From NCBI GenBank assembly GCA_020199775.1, contig JAIVJZ010000040.1, positions 1 to 64,000 of the forward strand: a DNA stretch of 64,000 nucleotides, written 5' to 3'. The position numbers and the translations under genes are program-made. Positions within the stretch are counted from its first letter, which is position 1. Each line of letters begins with the position of its first letter. The notes under the pieces were generated by a model that saw nothing but the letters and a program-made list of their open reading frames with translations, was not told the DNA's origin and ran no database searches. The stretch comes from Acidobacteriota bacterium (GTDB lineage Bacteria; Acidobacteriota; Blastocatellia; Pyrinomonadales; Pyrinomonadaceae). Of this stretch, positions 50,846-59,276 are shown piece by piece.

Positions 50846-52597
50846 TTATCTGGGCGGGGCGGGTTTGCGCGGGAGTTTCTCGTCGCGCATGGCCGTCTGG
50901 TAAACGAAGGCGGCCAGAACGGTGGCGGCCTGTTTCACGTCGTCGGCCTGAATGCGGTCGAAGCTATCTTGATTCGAGTGGTGCGTGACCGTGTCGTACT
51001 CCACTTCGTCCTGTATGAACTGGAAACCGGGCAGGCCGATGGCGTCGAAGGCGATATGATCCGTGCCGCCCGTGTTGGAGATGGAAAGCGTCTGCGCGCC
51101 CATGTCGTTGAAGGGCATGAGCCACGAGCGGAAGAGCGGGCGGACGGCCTCGTTGCCTTGCAGGTAGACGCCGCGAATTTTGCCCGTCCCGTTATCGAGG
51201 TTGAAGTAGGCGACGAACTTGTCGTAGCCCGGTTTGGTGACGAGCCTGCCGCGCTGCGCGGGCGTCGGCGCAGCCGCCGGAGGGCCTTCGCGCGCGCCGG
51301 CCGGAGCCAGTGGCGGCGTCGGTTGGACGATCTCGCCGAAGTGTTCTTTGACGTAGGCGCGCGAGCCGAGCAAGCCCTGTTCTTCGCCGCTCCACAGCGC
51401 GACGCGGATCGTGCGGCGCGGGCGTAGGTTCAAGGCCATCAGGATGCGCGCGGCCTCCATCGCGATGGCGCAACCGACGGCGTTGTCGGTCGCGCCCGTC
51501 GAGGAGTGCCACGAATCCATGTGACCGCCGAGCATCACCACTTCGTCTTTCAAGTCGCTGCCCGGAATCTCTGCGATGGTGTTGTAACCCATCAAGTCCT
51601 GATCCTGATATTGCACTTCGAGGTTGACGTTCATGCGGACGCGCTCGCCCGCTTGAATCATGCGCATCATGCGGTTGTATTGTTCGCCGGAGACGACGAC
51701 CTGCGGCAGGAACGCGGGCGCGCTCCGGTCGTAAGGCGCGACGCCGCGACGGAAGAAGGTTTGCAAGGCGGCCGGGTCGAGCGTTTCGGGAATCGAGCGC
51801 GGGGGCACGGTGGCCTGCGATACGAAGACCGTGCCGCGCTCGCCCCGCGCCGCCTCAAGAATCATGGCCGCACCTTCGTCGGCGACGAATTTCGCCTTCC
51901 GCAGATTCAGGATAAGCTGCGCGATAAATTCAGGCGACGCCCGCGACTGCTGGCGCGGGGTGGCGGCGACCAAGGCCGGGTCGGGCGCGTTGGCGAGCGC
52001 GAGCAATTCCTTCTCGGTCTTGCGCCGGGCGAGCGGGTCGAAGCGGGCTTCGATTTTGCGGACGGGGTCTAACAGCACGATTGCGCCCTTGAGTTTGCCG
52101 CGATACTTCTCCAAGCCCGCCGCGTCGGTCGCGTCCACGTAGACGACCTCTGCGTTGAGCGCGCCGTTCGTGCCCGGCGACCAAGCCTTCGGGTAGGCGA
52201 CGAGCGGGAAGCCGAGCGGCTCGACGACCTCCGCCGAGAAACGCTTCAAAGTCCACCCGCGACCGAACGGCCCCCACGCTTCGAGGTGCGCGTTCTGCAT
52301 GCCCCACTTCGCCATCTGGTCGCGCGTCCACTCGTTGGCGCGCTTCATGCCGGGCGAGTTGGTCAAACGCGGCCCGATCACGTCCGAGAGGTAGCCGAGA
52401 GTTTGCATCACCTGCGAGCGGTTCATGCCCTCGTCCCTGATGCGCGCGATGGGGTCGTTCGGGTCGGGCGTCTGCGCCGTGGCGCGCGATGGTTGCGCGG
52501 CGGTGGTGGTGACTGTCTGCTGCGCCGCCACGGGGAAGCTGTTCGCCAAGACCGAACAGGCCAGCAGCAAGGCGACTACGATATTGCGCCGAAACAT
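50846..52597 (-). CDS. secreted M28-family metallopeptidase (carboxypeptidase Q-like)
   Basis: A 583-residue zinc aminopeptidase/carboxypeptidase for export. Signal peptide residues 1-25 (cleavage after PVAA). The M28 core has the zinc and catalytic residues in order: MLGGHMDSWHSS (H, D), GATDNAVGCA (D), LWSGEEQGLLGSRAY (catalytic E and ligand E), GGTDHIAFDAIG (D) and THHSNQDSFD (H). A PA-like domain is inserted between about residues 150 and 330. It digests peptides in the periplasm or outside. ATG 52597 fits the signal peptide. Single gene with repeat-derived flanks. Confidence 0.88.
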   Translation of the reverse strand: MFRRNIVVALLLACSVLANSFPVAAQQTVTTTAAQPSRATAQTPDPNDPIARIRDEGMNRSQVMQTLGYLSDVIGPRLTNSPGMKRANEWTRDQMAKWGMQNAHLEAWGPFGRGWTLKRFSAEVVEPLGFPLVAYPKAWSPGTNGALNAEVVYVDATDAAGLEKYRGKLKGAIVLLDPVRKIEARFDPLARRKTEKELLALANAPDPALVAATPRQQSRASPEFIAQLILNLRKAKFVADEGAAMILEAARGERGTVFVSQATVPPRSIPETLDPAALQTFFRRGVAPYDRSAPAFLPQVVVSGEQYNRMMRMIQAGERVRMNVNLEVQYQDQDLMGYNTIAEIPGSDLKDEVVMLGGHMDSWHSSTGATDNAVGCAIAMEAARILMALNLRPRRTIRVALWSGEEQGLLGSRAYVKEHFGEIVQPTPPLAPAGAREGPPAAAPTPAQRGRLVTKPGYDKFVAYFNLDNGTGKIRGVYLQGNEAVRPLFRSWLMPFNDMGAQTLSISNTGGTDHIAFDAIGLPGFQFIQDEVEYDTVTHHSNQDSFDRIQADDVKQAATVLAAFVYQTAMRDEKLPRKPAPPR

Positions 52598-52733
52598 AAA
52601 ATGGACTCCTAATGTTGTTGACTTAAAATTCAAACCCGCGAACCGGCGGGCAGGATACCCTTCAAGGGAAGGTTGATATACTCGCACGCGGGCGCGAAAG
52701 TTTCAGTGCGTCCCGCGCCGGCCGCAAAATTGA

Positions 52734-52763
52734 AGGAGGACGAGCCTTTCGACCCGTCCTCCT
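52734..52763 (-). terminator. hairpin terminator after topA
   Basis: AGGAGGACG pairs with CGTCCTCCT (9-bp stem, 12-base loop) about 32 bp past the topA stop on its transcript, followed by TCAATTTT. Confidence 0.65.
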
Positions 52764-52794
52764 GATGCGAGATCGAAAACTCGCTCTCGGACTC

Positions 52795-55353
52795 TCACCG
52801 CGCGACCCGCGAACCGCTGCCCGCCGGTTCGGTCGCCGGCGGGACTGCGGCCGTGAGCGGCTCGGTCTTGTAGCCGCACTCCTCGTTGGCGCATGAGCGC
52901 GTCGTGCCCTTCTTCGTCGTCTTCTCCAAGAGGAACGGCGCGTGGCACTGCGGGCACGGCTCGCTGATGGGCTTGTCCCAGTAAACCGCATCGCACTTCG
53001 GATACTCCGAGCAGCCGTAGAAGGCTTTGCCGCGCTTCGACTTCTTCACCACGATCTCGCCTTTGCACCCCGGGCGCGGGCAGGCGATCCCGGTCGTCTC
53101 GCGTTTGATGAACTTGCACGCCGGGTAGTTCGAGCAGGACACAAACTCGCCGAAGCGTCCCTGCCTGCGGACGAGGTGCGCGCCGTCCACCGGGCACGTC
53201 TCGTCGAGCGGCACGGGCGCGGCGGCCACGACGCCCTTGCGGTCGATCTTGCGTATGTTGCGGCATTCGGGATAACCCGTGCAGCCGAGAAACTGGCCGA
53301 AGCGGCCGCGCTTCAAAGCCATCGGCTTCGCGCACAACTCGCAAACTTCAGCCTCTTCGCCTTCCGCCGCGCCTTCGCCCCCTTCGCCCGCGCTCGCTTT
53401 CGCCGTCGCGGCGTCGCCCCCGTCGCCCGCCGCCGAGGGTTTCGCGATCTCGCGCGTCGTGCGGCATTCGGGATAATTCGAGCAGGCGAGAAACTGGCCG
53501 AAGCGGCCGAACTTGATGACCATCCCCGCGCCGCAATTCTCACACTTCTCGTCGGTCGGGATGGCCTCGACCTTCTTCTTCTTCATCTCGACTTCGGCGA
53601 TCTTCAAGTCCTTCGCAAACTTCCCGTAGAAGTCCTTGAGGGCCGTCGTCCACTTCAACTTCCCTTCCCCGATCTCGTCGAGTTCCTCCTCCATCCGTGC
53701 CGTGTACGACTCGTTGAAGAGGTCGCCGAAACTGGCGACGAGCAGGTCGTTGACCGTCGTGCCGAGAGCCGTCGGGTGAAAACGCCCCTCGTGCTTTTCG
53801 ACGTACTCGCGGTCGAGAATGGTCGTCATGATCGCCGCATAAGTCGAAGGCCGCCCGATGCCCTTCTCTTCGAGAGCCTTGACGAGCGTCGCCTCGCTGT
53901 AGCGCGGCGGCGGTTCCGTGAAATGCTGTTCGGGCAGGATGGAGTTCAACTTCAGAGTCTCGTCCTGTCGCACCAGCGGAAGTTTGCGCGCCGCCTCCTC
54001 GTCCTCGTCCGATTTCTCGTCGCGCCCTTCCTCGTAGACGCGCAGGAAGCCGTCGAACTTCAAGACCGACCCGCTCGCGCGGAACAGGAAGCGACCCGCC
54101 TCGATGTCAATCGTCGTCTGGTCGAACACGGCGGGCATCATCTGCGACGCGACGAACCGCTGCCAGATCAGGCGGTACAGTTTCAACTCCTCGCTCGTCA
54201 GGTAGCGCGCAATCGAGTCGGGCGTGCGCGAAACGTCCGACGGGCGAATGGCCTCGTGCGCGTCCTGCGCGTCCTTCTTCGAGCGGTAGTGAATCGCCTT
54301 CTCCGGCAAATACTGCTCGCCGTACTGCGTGCCGACGAAGGCGCGCACCTCACCCAGCGCAGTCTCGGACACGCGCGTCGAGTCCGTGCGCATGTAGGTG
54401 ATGAGGCCGACCGCGCCCTCCGCGCCGATCTCGACGCCCTCGTAGAGTTTCTGCGCGACCATCATCGTCTTCTTCACGGCGAAGCCGAGTTTGCGCGCCG
54501 ACTCCTGCTGCAACTTCGACGTGATGAAGGGCGGCACGGGGTTGCGCTTGCGCTCCTTCGTCGTCACGTCGGCGACGCGGAACGTTTGCGCTTGCGCTTC
54601 CGCGACGATCTCGGTCGCCTGCGCTTCCTTGCCGATTAGAATCTCGGTCTTCTTAACTTCCTGATCGAAGCCGCCGGTCTTCACCGTCTGTTCGCCGATG
54701 CGTATCAGCCGCGCGTCGAACGCGGGCGGCAAGGCGGCCGCGAGGTTCGCCGTCACCGTCCAGTATTCGGTCTTGAGAAATTTCTCGATCTCGCGCTCGC
54801 GTTCGACCACCATGCGCAGCGCGACCGACTGCACGCGCCCCGCGCTCAGACGCCCGCCCACCGTGCGACACAGGAGCGGCGAAACTTTGTAACCGACGAG
54901 GCGGTCGAGCACGCGTCTGGCCTGTTGCGCGTCCACGAGGTTTTCGTCAATCTGCTTCGGCTCTTTGAACGCCTCCTGCACGGCGCGCTTCGTGATCTCG
55001 TTGAACATCACGCGGTAGGACGGTTTCTTCGGCCGCTTCGGCACGATCTCTTCCGCGAGGTGCTGGCAGATCGCTTCGCCTTCGCGGTCGGGGTCGGCCG
55101 CCAGATAGATCGCGTCGGCTTCGCGGGCGGCCTTCTTCAAGTCGGCGACGGTCTTCTTGTTGTTGCGTTTCTTCGTGTCGGGGATCACTTCGTAAGACGT
55201 GGCGAAATCATTCTCCACGTCAACGCCGAGTCCCTTCGACGGTAAATCCTTGATGTGGCCGAGCGAGGCCATCACGCGGTAGTCCGCGCCGAGATATTTC
55301 CCGATGGTCTTGGCCTTCGCGGGCGACTCGACTATCACTAAATTCTTCGTCAT
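52795..55353 (-). CDS. topA: DNA topoisomerase I
   Basis: Relaxes negative supercoils by transient single-strand cleavage. The 852-residue protein has the Toprim domain (NLVIVESPAKAKTIGKYLG, ADPDREGEAI) and the active-site Tyr in ITYMRTDSTRVS (about 315). The C-terminus carries five zinc ribbons from about residue 590, four with the G-R-F-G-x-F or similar motif flanked by Cys pairs (CENCGAGMVIKFGRFGQF and others). Five ribbons are more than the usual three or four. ATG 55353 begins with the conserved lead MTKNLVIVESP. Single gene with its own terminator. Confidence 0.96.
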   Translation of the reverse strand: MTKNLVIVESPAKAKTIGKYLGADYRVMASLGHIKDLPSKGLGVDVENDFATSYEVIPDTKKRNNKKTVADLKKAAREADAIYLAADPDREGEAICQHLAEEIVPKRPKKPSYRVMFNEITKRAVQEAFKEPKQIDENLVDAQQARRVLDRLVGYKVSPLLCRTVGGRLSAGRVQSVALRMVVEREREIEKFLKTEYWTVTANLAAALPPAFDARLIRIGEQTVKTGGFDQEVKKTEILIGKEAQATEIVAEAQAQTFRVADVTTKERKRNPVPPFITSKLQQESARKLGFAVKKTMMVAQKLYEGVEIGAEGAVGLITYMRTDSTRVSETALGEVRAFVGTQYGEQYLPEKAIHYRSKKDAQDAHEAIRPSDVSRTPDSIARYLTSEELKLYRLIWQRFVASQMMPAVFDQTTIDIEAGRFLFRASGSVLKFDGFLRVYEEGRDEKSDEDEEAARKLPLVRQDETLKLNSILPEQHFTEPPPRYSEATLVKALEEKGIGRPSTYAAIMTTILDREYVEKHEGRFHPTALGTTVNDLLVASFGDLFNESYTARMEEELDEIGEGKLKWTTALKDFYGKFAKDLKIAEVEMKKKKVEAIPTDEKCENCGAGMVIKFGRFGQFLACSNYPECRTTREIAKPSAAGDGGDAATAKASAGEGGEGAAEGEEAEVCELCAKPMALKRGRFGQFLGCTGYPECRNIRKIDRKGVVAAAPVPLDETCPVDGAHLVRRQGRFGEFVSCSNYPACKFIKRETTGIACPRPGCKGEIVVKKSKRGKAFYGCSEYPKCDAVYWDKPISEPCPQCHAPFLLEKTTKKGTTRSCANEECGYKTEPLTAAVPPATEPAGSGSRVAR

Positions 55354-55678
55354 TCCGTTCCCTTCGACTAACCGGGGCATCACACTATGACGCCAGCAAA
55401 TGTCTCTCTTCGTCTCTGCGATTGTCCTTAAATTCCCTCTGCCGTCACCGTTTAGATGCCGTGAAACGCCGGTTTACTGGCCGGCGCGCCCGCACTGTTG
55501 TTTGCGCCCCGACTTTCGCGCGCCGCGTGCGGGGCTATGAAAATAGCACTGGTAGAGGCACAAAAGTCAAATGAGCGGCGGGAGCGCCCACGCGCGAGGA
55601 GGCGTGTGAAAGTTGATCTCGGAGTCGGGCGCGGGCGACCGAGCGGCGCGTCCGGCGCGTTCCCTCACGGACGCGGAT
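55354..55678. other. 325-bp spacer upstream of topA
   Basis: GC-rich and without a supported gene or large inverted repeat. The sequence next to topA (55354-55450) probably holds its promoter, but no consensus pair is clear. CCGGCC-type short palindromes occur near 55470. Confidence 0.5.
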
Positions 55679-56044
55679 TCAGACGCGCGGGAAGGCCAGC
55701 GTGAGAAGCGTGATGGCGACGGCGGTGACGAGCGCACGCCGGTTTATCAGGCGCGATTTGTCGCGCAAGCGCGCGACGAGATTTTCGTCGTCGAGGCTCT
55801 CCTCGCCCGCGTCGCGGTTGCACGCGCCGCGCGCGGCGAGCGCGATGCAGGTTCGCTCGCGCGCCTGCAACAGCCCCAAACCCGCTATCCAGACCGGGAA
55901 GAAAACGACGGCGCGCAACAGGCGCGGCGCGTCGTACACCACCAGCAGGAAGGCCGCCGCGACGCCGACCGTCAAGGCCACGATGCCGAGCAGACGCCGC
56001 TTGCGCTGTTCGCGCGGGCCGATGTTGGAGACCTCGGAAACCAT
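55679..56044 (-). CDS. small membrane protein, last gene of the second efflux operon
   Basis: A 121-residue protein with three hydrophobic segments: about residues 18-36 (LLGIVALTVGVAAAFLLVV), 43-60 (LLRAVVFFPVWIAGLGLL) and a C-terminal one (ALVTAVAITLLTLAF). Three Cys are clustered nearby (CIALAARGAC and a preceding ERTC), which could form a metal or redox site. No known family. It follows the adaptor-like lipoprotein by 36 bp on the same strand and is likely co-transcribed. Confidence 0.6.
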   Translation of the reverse strand: MVSEVSNIGPREQRKRRLLGIVALTVGVAAAFLLVVYDAPRLLRAVVFFPVWIAGLGLLQARERTCIALAARGACNRDAGEESLDDENLVARLRDKSRLINRRALVTAVAITLLTLAFPRV

Positions 56045-56080
56045 TGAACTCGAACTCGCCGCCCCTCTAACGACTAACAA

Positions 56081-56752
56081 CTACTGCGCCGCCGCGCGGA
56101 GCGTCGCGAGCGGTTGCCCGGCCGTCACGCGGTCGCCGACGCGCGCGCTGACGACGCTGACCGTCCCGGCGGAGGTGGCCTCGGCCGCGATGAGCCGTTC
56201 GGCCGGAGCGACCGGCGCGGCCGTCGTGCTTTGCGGTTGGCGGCGCGCGGCGACGAGGCCGGATTGCGCGTCGGCGGCCGCGCCCTGCGCCTCCTGTAAA
56301 CGGCGTTGCGCGCGTTCGTACTCGGCGCGTGCGGCGTCGAGTTGCGCTTGCGGAGCGTCGCCGGAAGCGACGAGCGCGGTCAGGCGTTGCACCTCGACCT
56401 CGGCGCGCACCGCCCCGGCTCTGGCCGCTTCGATCCCTGCCTGCGCCGCGCCGATATTTTTCCCGGCGCGCTCCACGGGGTCTTCCGTCTTCGCCTGCGG
56501 CGCGTTTTGCGCCTCGGTGCGGACGGCGATCTCGACGACCGGCGTGCCCTCGTTCACCACCATCCCCTCGCTCACGAGCACGCGCCGCACCTCGCCCGCC
56601 ACGGGCGCGTTCACGATGACGAGGCCACGGCTCGCCTCGTCCCGACCGCCCGCACACGCCGCGAGCGCACAGAGCGTGACGAGCGCGCCAACGTGGAACG
56701 CGACTTTAAACTTTCGTGCCCGCACCGACGTATGCGCGAGTCTATTTCTCAT
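56081..56752 (-). CDS. biotin/lipoyl-like adaptor lipoprotein (HlyD family)
   Basis: A 223-residue protein with a lipobox (LCALAAC near residues 28-34). A barrel-sandwich half (VNAPVAGEVRRVLVSEGMVV) is followed by a helical coiled segment of about 100 residues (ARAGAVRAEVEVQRLTALV) and the second half (SAGTVSVVSARVGDRVTAGQ). This is the core of a membrane fusion protein without the outer beta-barrel. Its start overlaps the end of the TolC gene by 11 bp. It may serve as an extra or alternative adaptor for the same pump. Confidence 0.75.
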   Translation of the reverse strand: MRNRLAHTSVRARKFKVAFHVGALVTLCALAACAGGRDEASRGLVIVNAPVAGEVRRVLVSEGMVVNEGTPVVEIAVRTEAQNAPQAKTEDPVERAGKNIGAAQAGIEAARAGAVRAEVEVQRLTALVASGDAPQAQLDAARAEYERAQRRLQEAQGAAADAQSGLVAARRQPQSTTAAPVAPAERLIAAEATSAGTVSVVSARVGDRVTAGQPLATLRAAAQ

Positions 56753-59276
56753 TCGATCTGGACTCCGGCGTCGTTGCCGCCGCTGCCGTGGTCGTCGGCG
56801 ACGACGCGCCGCCCGCTCCCGTCACCGCTGCGCCGCCCTGCATTGCGCCGCCCGCCTGCGGCTTCGATGATGCCGCTGCGGGCAAGACGACCGAGGTGTC
56901 GAAGTCGGCTGTGGCTTCGGGGCGGAGTTCGAGCTCGCGTGTGCCGCGCACCATGACGTTGTTCGCGCCGAGCGTGTTTCCGGTGGCGCGCTGAAAATCG
57001 GCGATGGCCTTGTTGAGATCGGTCTGCGCCTGTAGCTCGCGCCCGCGCGCGGCAAGAAGTTCGTTCTGCCTTTGCAGCACGAGGAAGACGGTGGTTGTGC
57101 CCGCGCGGAACTGCCGCTGCTCGCTCTCGAACTGTTGCTCGGCCGACGAGCGCGTGGCGGCGGCGGAGGCGAGACGCGCTTCCGCCGAACGCAGCGATTG
57201 CGTGGCGTTGCGCACGTCGGCCTCGATCAATTGCTCGGCCTGCGCGCGCTGGTTCGTGATGCGGCGACCCTCCGCGAGCGAGCGGCCGAGGTTGGCCTGC
57301 GCCGTGCGGTTGCGAAACGGGAGTTCGATGCGGACGCCGACGCGATACGTCGGGTAGTCCTGCGCGAGCAGGTTCGAGAGCGATGTCGTGTAGCCGCCGA
57401 CGAGGTTCGGGTTGACGTTGCTGCCCGTCGTGCCCGTGCCCGTGTCGAGCAGCGGGAGACCGGCCAGCCCGGAGAGTTCGTTGACGCGCGCGCGCAGTTG
57501 CGCGTTCGCGCTCGTGTTGGGATTGATCGTCGGCGCGACGGTCGAACCGGCGAGGCCGGTGGACGTGTAAGTGCCGACGAGGTCAACCTGCGGCTTCGAC
57601 TGGTCGCGGAAAAATCGCTCGTCGATCCGGTTGATCTCCGCGCTCGTCTGAAGCTGCGCCAGTTCCGGCCGGTTATCAATCGCGGCGCGGACGGCCTGCT
57701 CCAGCGGCACGCGCGGCGGCTCAAGGCTGACGGGCGTGACGGGCGTGAGCGGGCGCGACCAGAGCGAGGCGGTGCGTTCGGCGAGGATGAGCGTCTTCAG
57801 TGTGTTCTCGGCGCGCGTCACGCTCTCCTGCGCGGTGTAGACGTTCTGCTCGAAGGTCGTCACCTGCGTGTTGGCGGCCACGATGTCAATCGGCGCGAGC
57901 ACGCCCTGCGCCACGAGCCGCTGGTTGCTCTCGACCTGCACGCGCGCCTGCTTCACGGCGTCGATCTGCACCTGCAAATTTCGGAGCGCGAAGACCAAAT
58001 CCCAGTACGACTGCTCGACCTGCGAGATCACTTCGATGGCGCGCTGGCGAAACTGCGCGTCGGTTAAGGAAAGATTCTTCTTCGCGATCTCGATGGTGCG
58101 CCGGTTGTTGTCGAAGCGCAGGCCGCGCAAGAGCGGCTGCGCGTAGGTGAAGGTGAAGGCCGTCGGAAACTGCGGGTTGAGCGTGGCGTTCTGGTTGGTG
58201 GTGTTCAGGCGCGTCGAAGAGAAGTCGAGTTGGTAGTTGCCGCCCGCGAAAGGGGAGAAACCGCCGAGACGCATCGCGCCCGTCAAATCCTTTTGCGTGA
58301 CGGAGCCGTTCGCGCCGCCGCTGATCGTCGAACTCGTCGGCGTCGTGCGCGACTCGTAATAACTCTCGGACGAGAAGAGCGGATCGTAGACGCCGCGCGC
58401 CGCGTTCAAATTGAACTCGGCGATCTCGACGTTGATGCGCGAGCCGTCGATGTCGTTGTTGTTCCGCAAGGCGAGCGCGATGGCCTCGTTGAGCGAGAGC
58501 GGCAACTGCTCGGAGACATCCACGCCGACGCGTTCGGCCGAAGGCAGCGGGCGCGAGGCCGCTTCAAAATTCGGCGCGACCGGAGGCGGGTCGGACGGCA
58601 ACTCGGCGGGCGCGATGCCGCCCGACGCGCCCACGTTCTGTCCCGGAGTTTGCCCGACGACGCCGGGCGTTGTCGCCGCGCCGCCGCCGGTCGCGGGCGT
58701 GTTGCCCGTCGGGGTCTGGGGCGCGTTCGTCCCGGCGGGGGTGGCCGTCTGCGGCTGCCCGGAGGCGGGCGCGCCCTGCTGCGAAGCGTTCGGCACTTGC
58801 GGCGAAGGCGGGCGCGGCCCCTGCGTCTCGGGCGTCGTCGCCTGCCGCTGCTGCTCGACGCCCGTCTGCGGCTGCGTGCTTTGCTGCGCCTCGTTCGCGG
58901 GGCGCACGGGCGCGGTCGCGGAGTTGGGCGGCAGTTCCGTCGTCGCGGGCGGCAGCGCGCCGGGGCGTCTCTGCTGCGTCGTCGTGCCCGCGGGCGGCGT
59001 CCGCTGCGTCGTGGACGAGGGCGGCTGTTGTTGAGTTTGATTTTGCGCGAACGCCGGGAACGGCGCGCACGTCGTCGCCGCCGCCATGAACACGGCCAAC
59101 CCGGCGCGGGTCAACTCTCTCAAGTTAAAACTCGATCTCAGGGCTTCTCTTTGCGCCTTTGCGCCTTTGCGCGAGGTGTATTCTTTTGTAACCATAAGTT
59201 TCACGCAAAGGCGCAAAGGCGCAAAGGTAAAGACACGAAGCGGGCTTTGACGGAAGCTCTTAATCACCTGAAACAT
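56742..59276 (-). CDS. outer-membrane efflux protein of the TolC family (second operon)
   Basis: An 844-residue channel subunit if ATG 59276 is used, which overlaps the pump stop by 17 bp. ATG 59195 (817 residues) is the alternative. The hydrophobic signal (LAVFMAAATTCAPFPAFA) lies about 100 residues after the first start, so 59195 is more credible biologically. A Gln/Thr/Pro-rich linker of about 180 residues follows; then two OEP domains (DAQFRQRAIEVISQVEQSYW, LRNLQVQIDAVKQARVQVES). The palindrome at 59149-59226 lies inside the extended reading frame. Confidence 0.85.
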   Translation of the reverse strand: MFQVIKSFRQSPLRVFTFAPLRLCVKLMVTKEYTSRKGAKAQREALRSSFNLRELTRAGLAVFMAAATTCAPFPAFAQNQTQQQPPSSTTQRTPPAGTTTQQRRPGALPPATTELPPNSATAPVRPANEAQQSTQPQTGVEQQRQATTPETQGPRPPSPQVPNASQQGAPASGQPQTATPAGTNAPQTPTGNTPATGGGAATTPGVVGQTPGQNVGASGGIAPAELPSDPPPVAPNFEAASRPLPSAERVGVDVSEQLPLSLNEAIALALRNNNDIDGSRINVEIAEFNLNAARGVYDPLFSSESYYESRTTPTSSTISGGANGSVTQKDLTGAMRLGGFSPFAGGNYQLDFSSTRLNTTNQNATLNPQFPTAFTFTYAQPLLRGLRFDNNRRTIEIAKKNLSLTDAQFRQRAIEVISQVEQSYWDLVFALRNLQVQIDAVKQARVQVESNQRLVAQGVLAPIDIVAANTQVTTFEQNVYTAQESVTRAENTLKTLILAERTASLWSRPLTPVTPVSLEPPRVPLEQAVRAAIDNRPELAQLQTSAEINRIDERFFRDQSKPQVDLVGTYTSTGLAGSTVAPTINPNTSANAQLRARVNELSGLAGLPLLDTGTGTTGSNVNPNLVGGYTTSLSNLLAQDYPTYRVGVRIELPFRNRTAQANLGRSLAEGRRITNQRAQAEQLIEADVRNATQSLRSAEARLASAAATRSSAEQQFESEQRQFRAGTTTVFLVLQRQNELLAARGRELQAQTDLNKAIADFQRATGNTLGANNVMVRGTRELELRPEATADFDTSVVLPAAASSKPQAGGAMQGGAAVTGAGGASSPTTTAAAATTPESRSNEK
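59149..59226. repeat. perfect 23-bp inverted repeat of GCAAAGGC words
   Basis: CTTTGCGCCTTTGCGCC-type arm 59149-59171 pairs exactly with 59204-59226. The 32-base loop holds an ATG in frame with the TolC gene (59195). The arms are octamer words, unlike the heptamers elsewhere. Confidence 0.85.
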
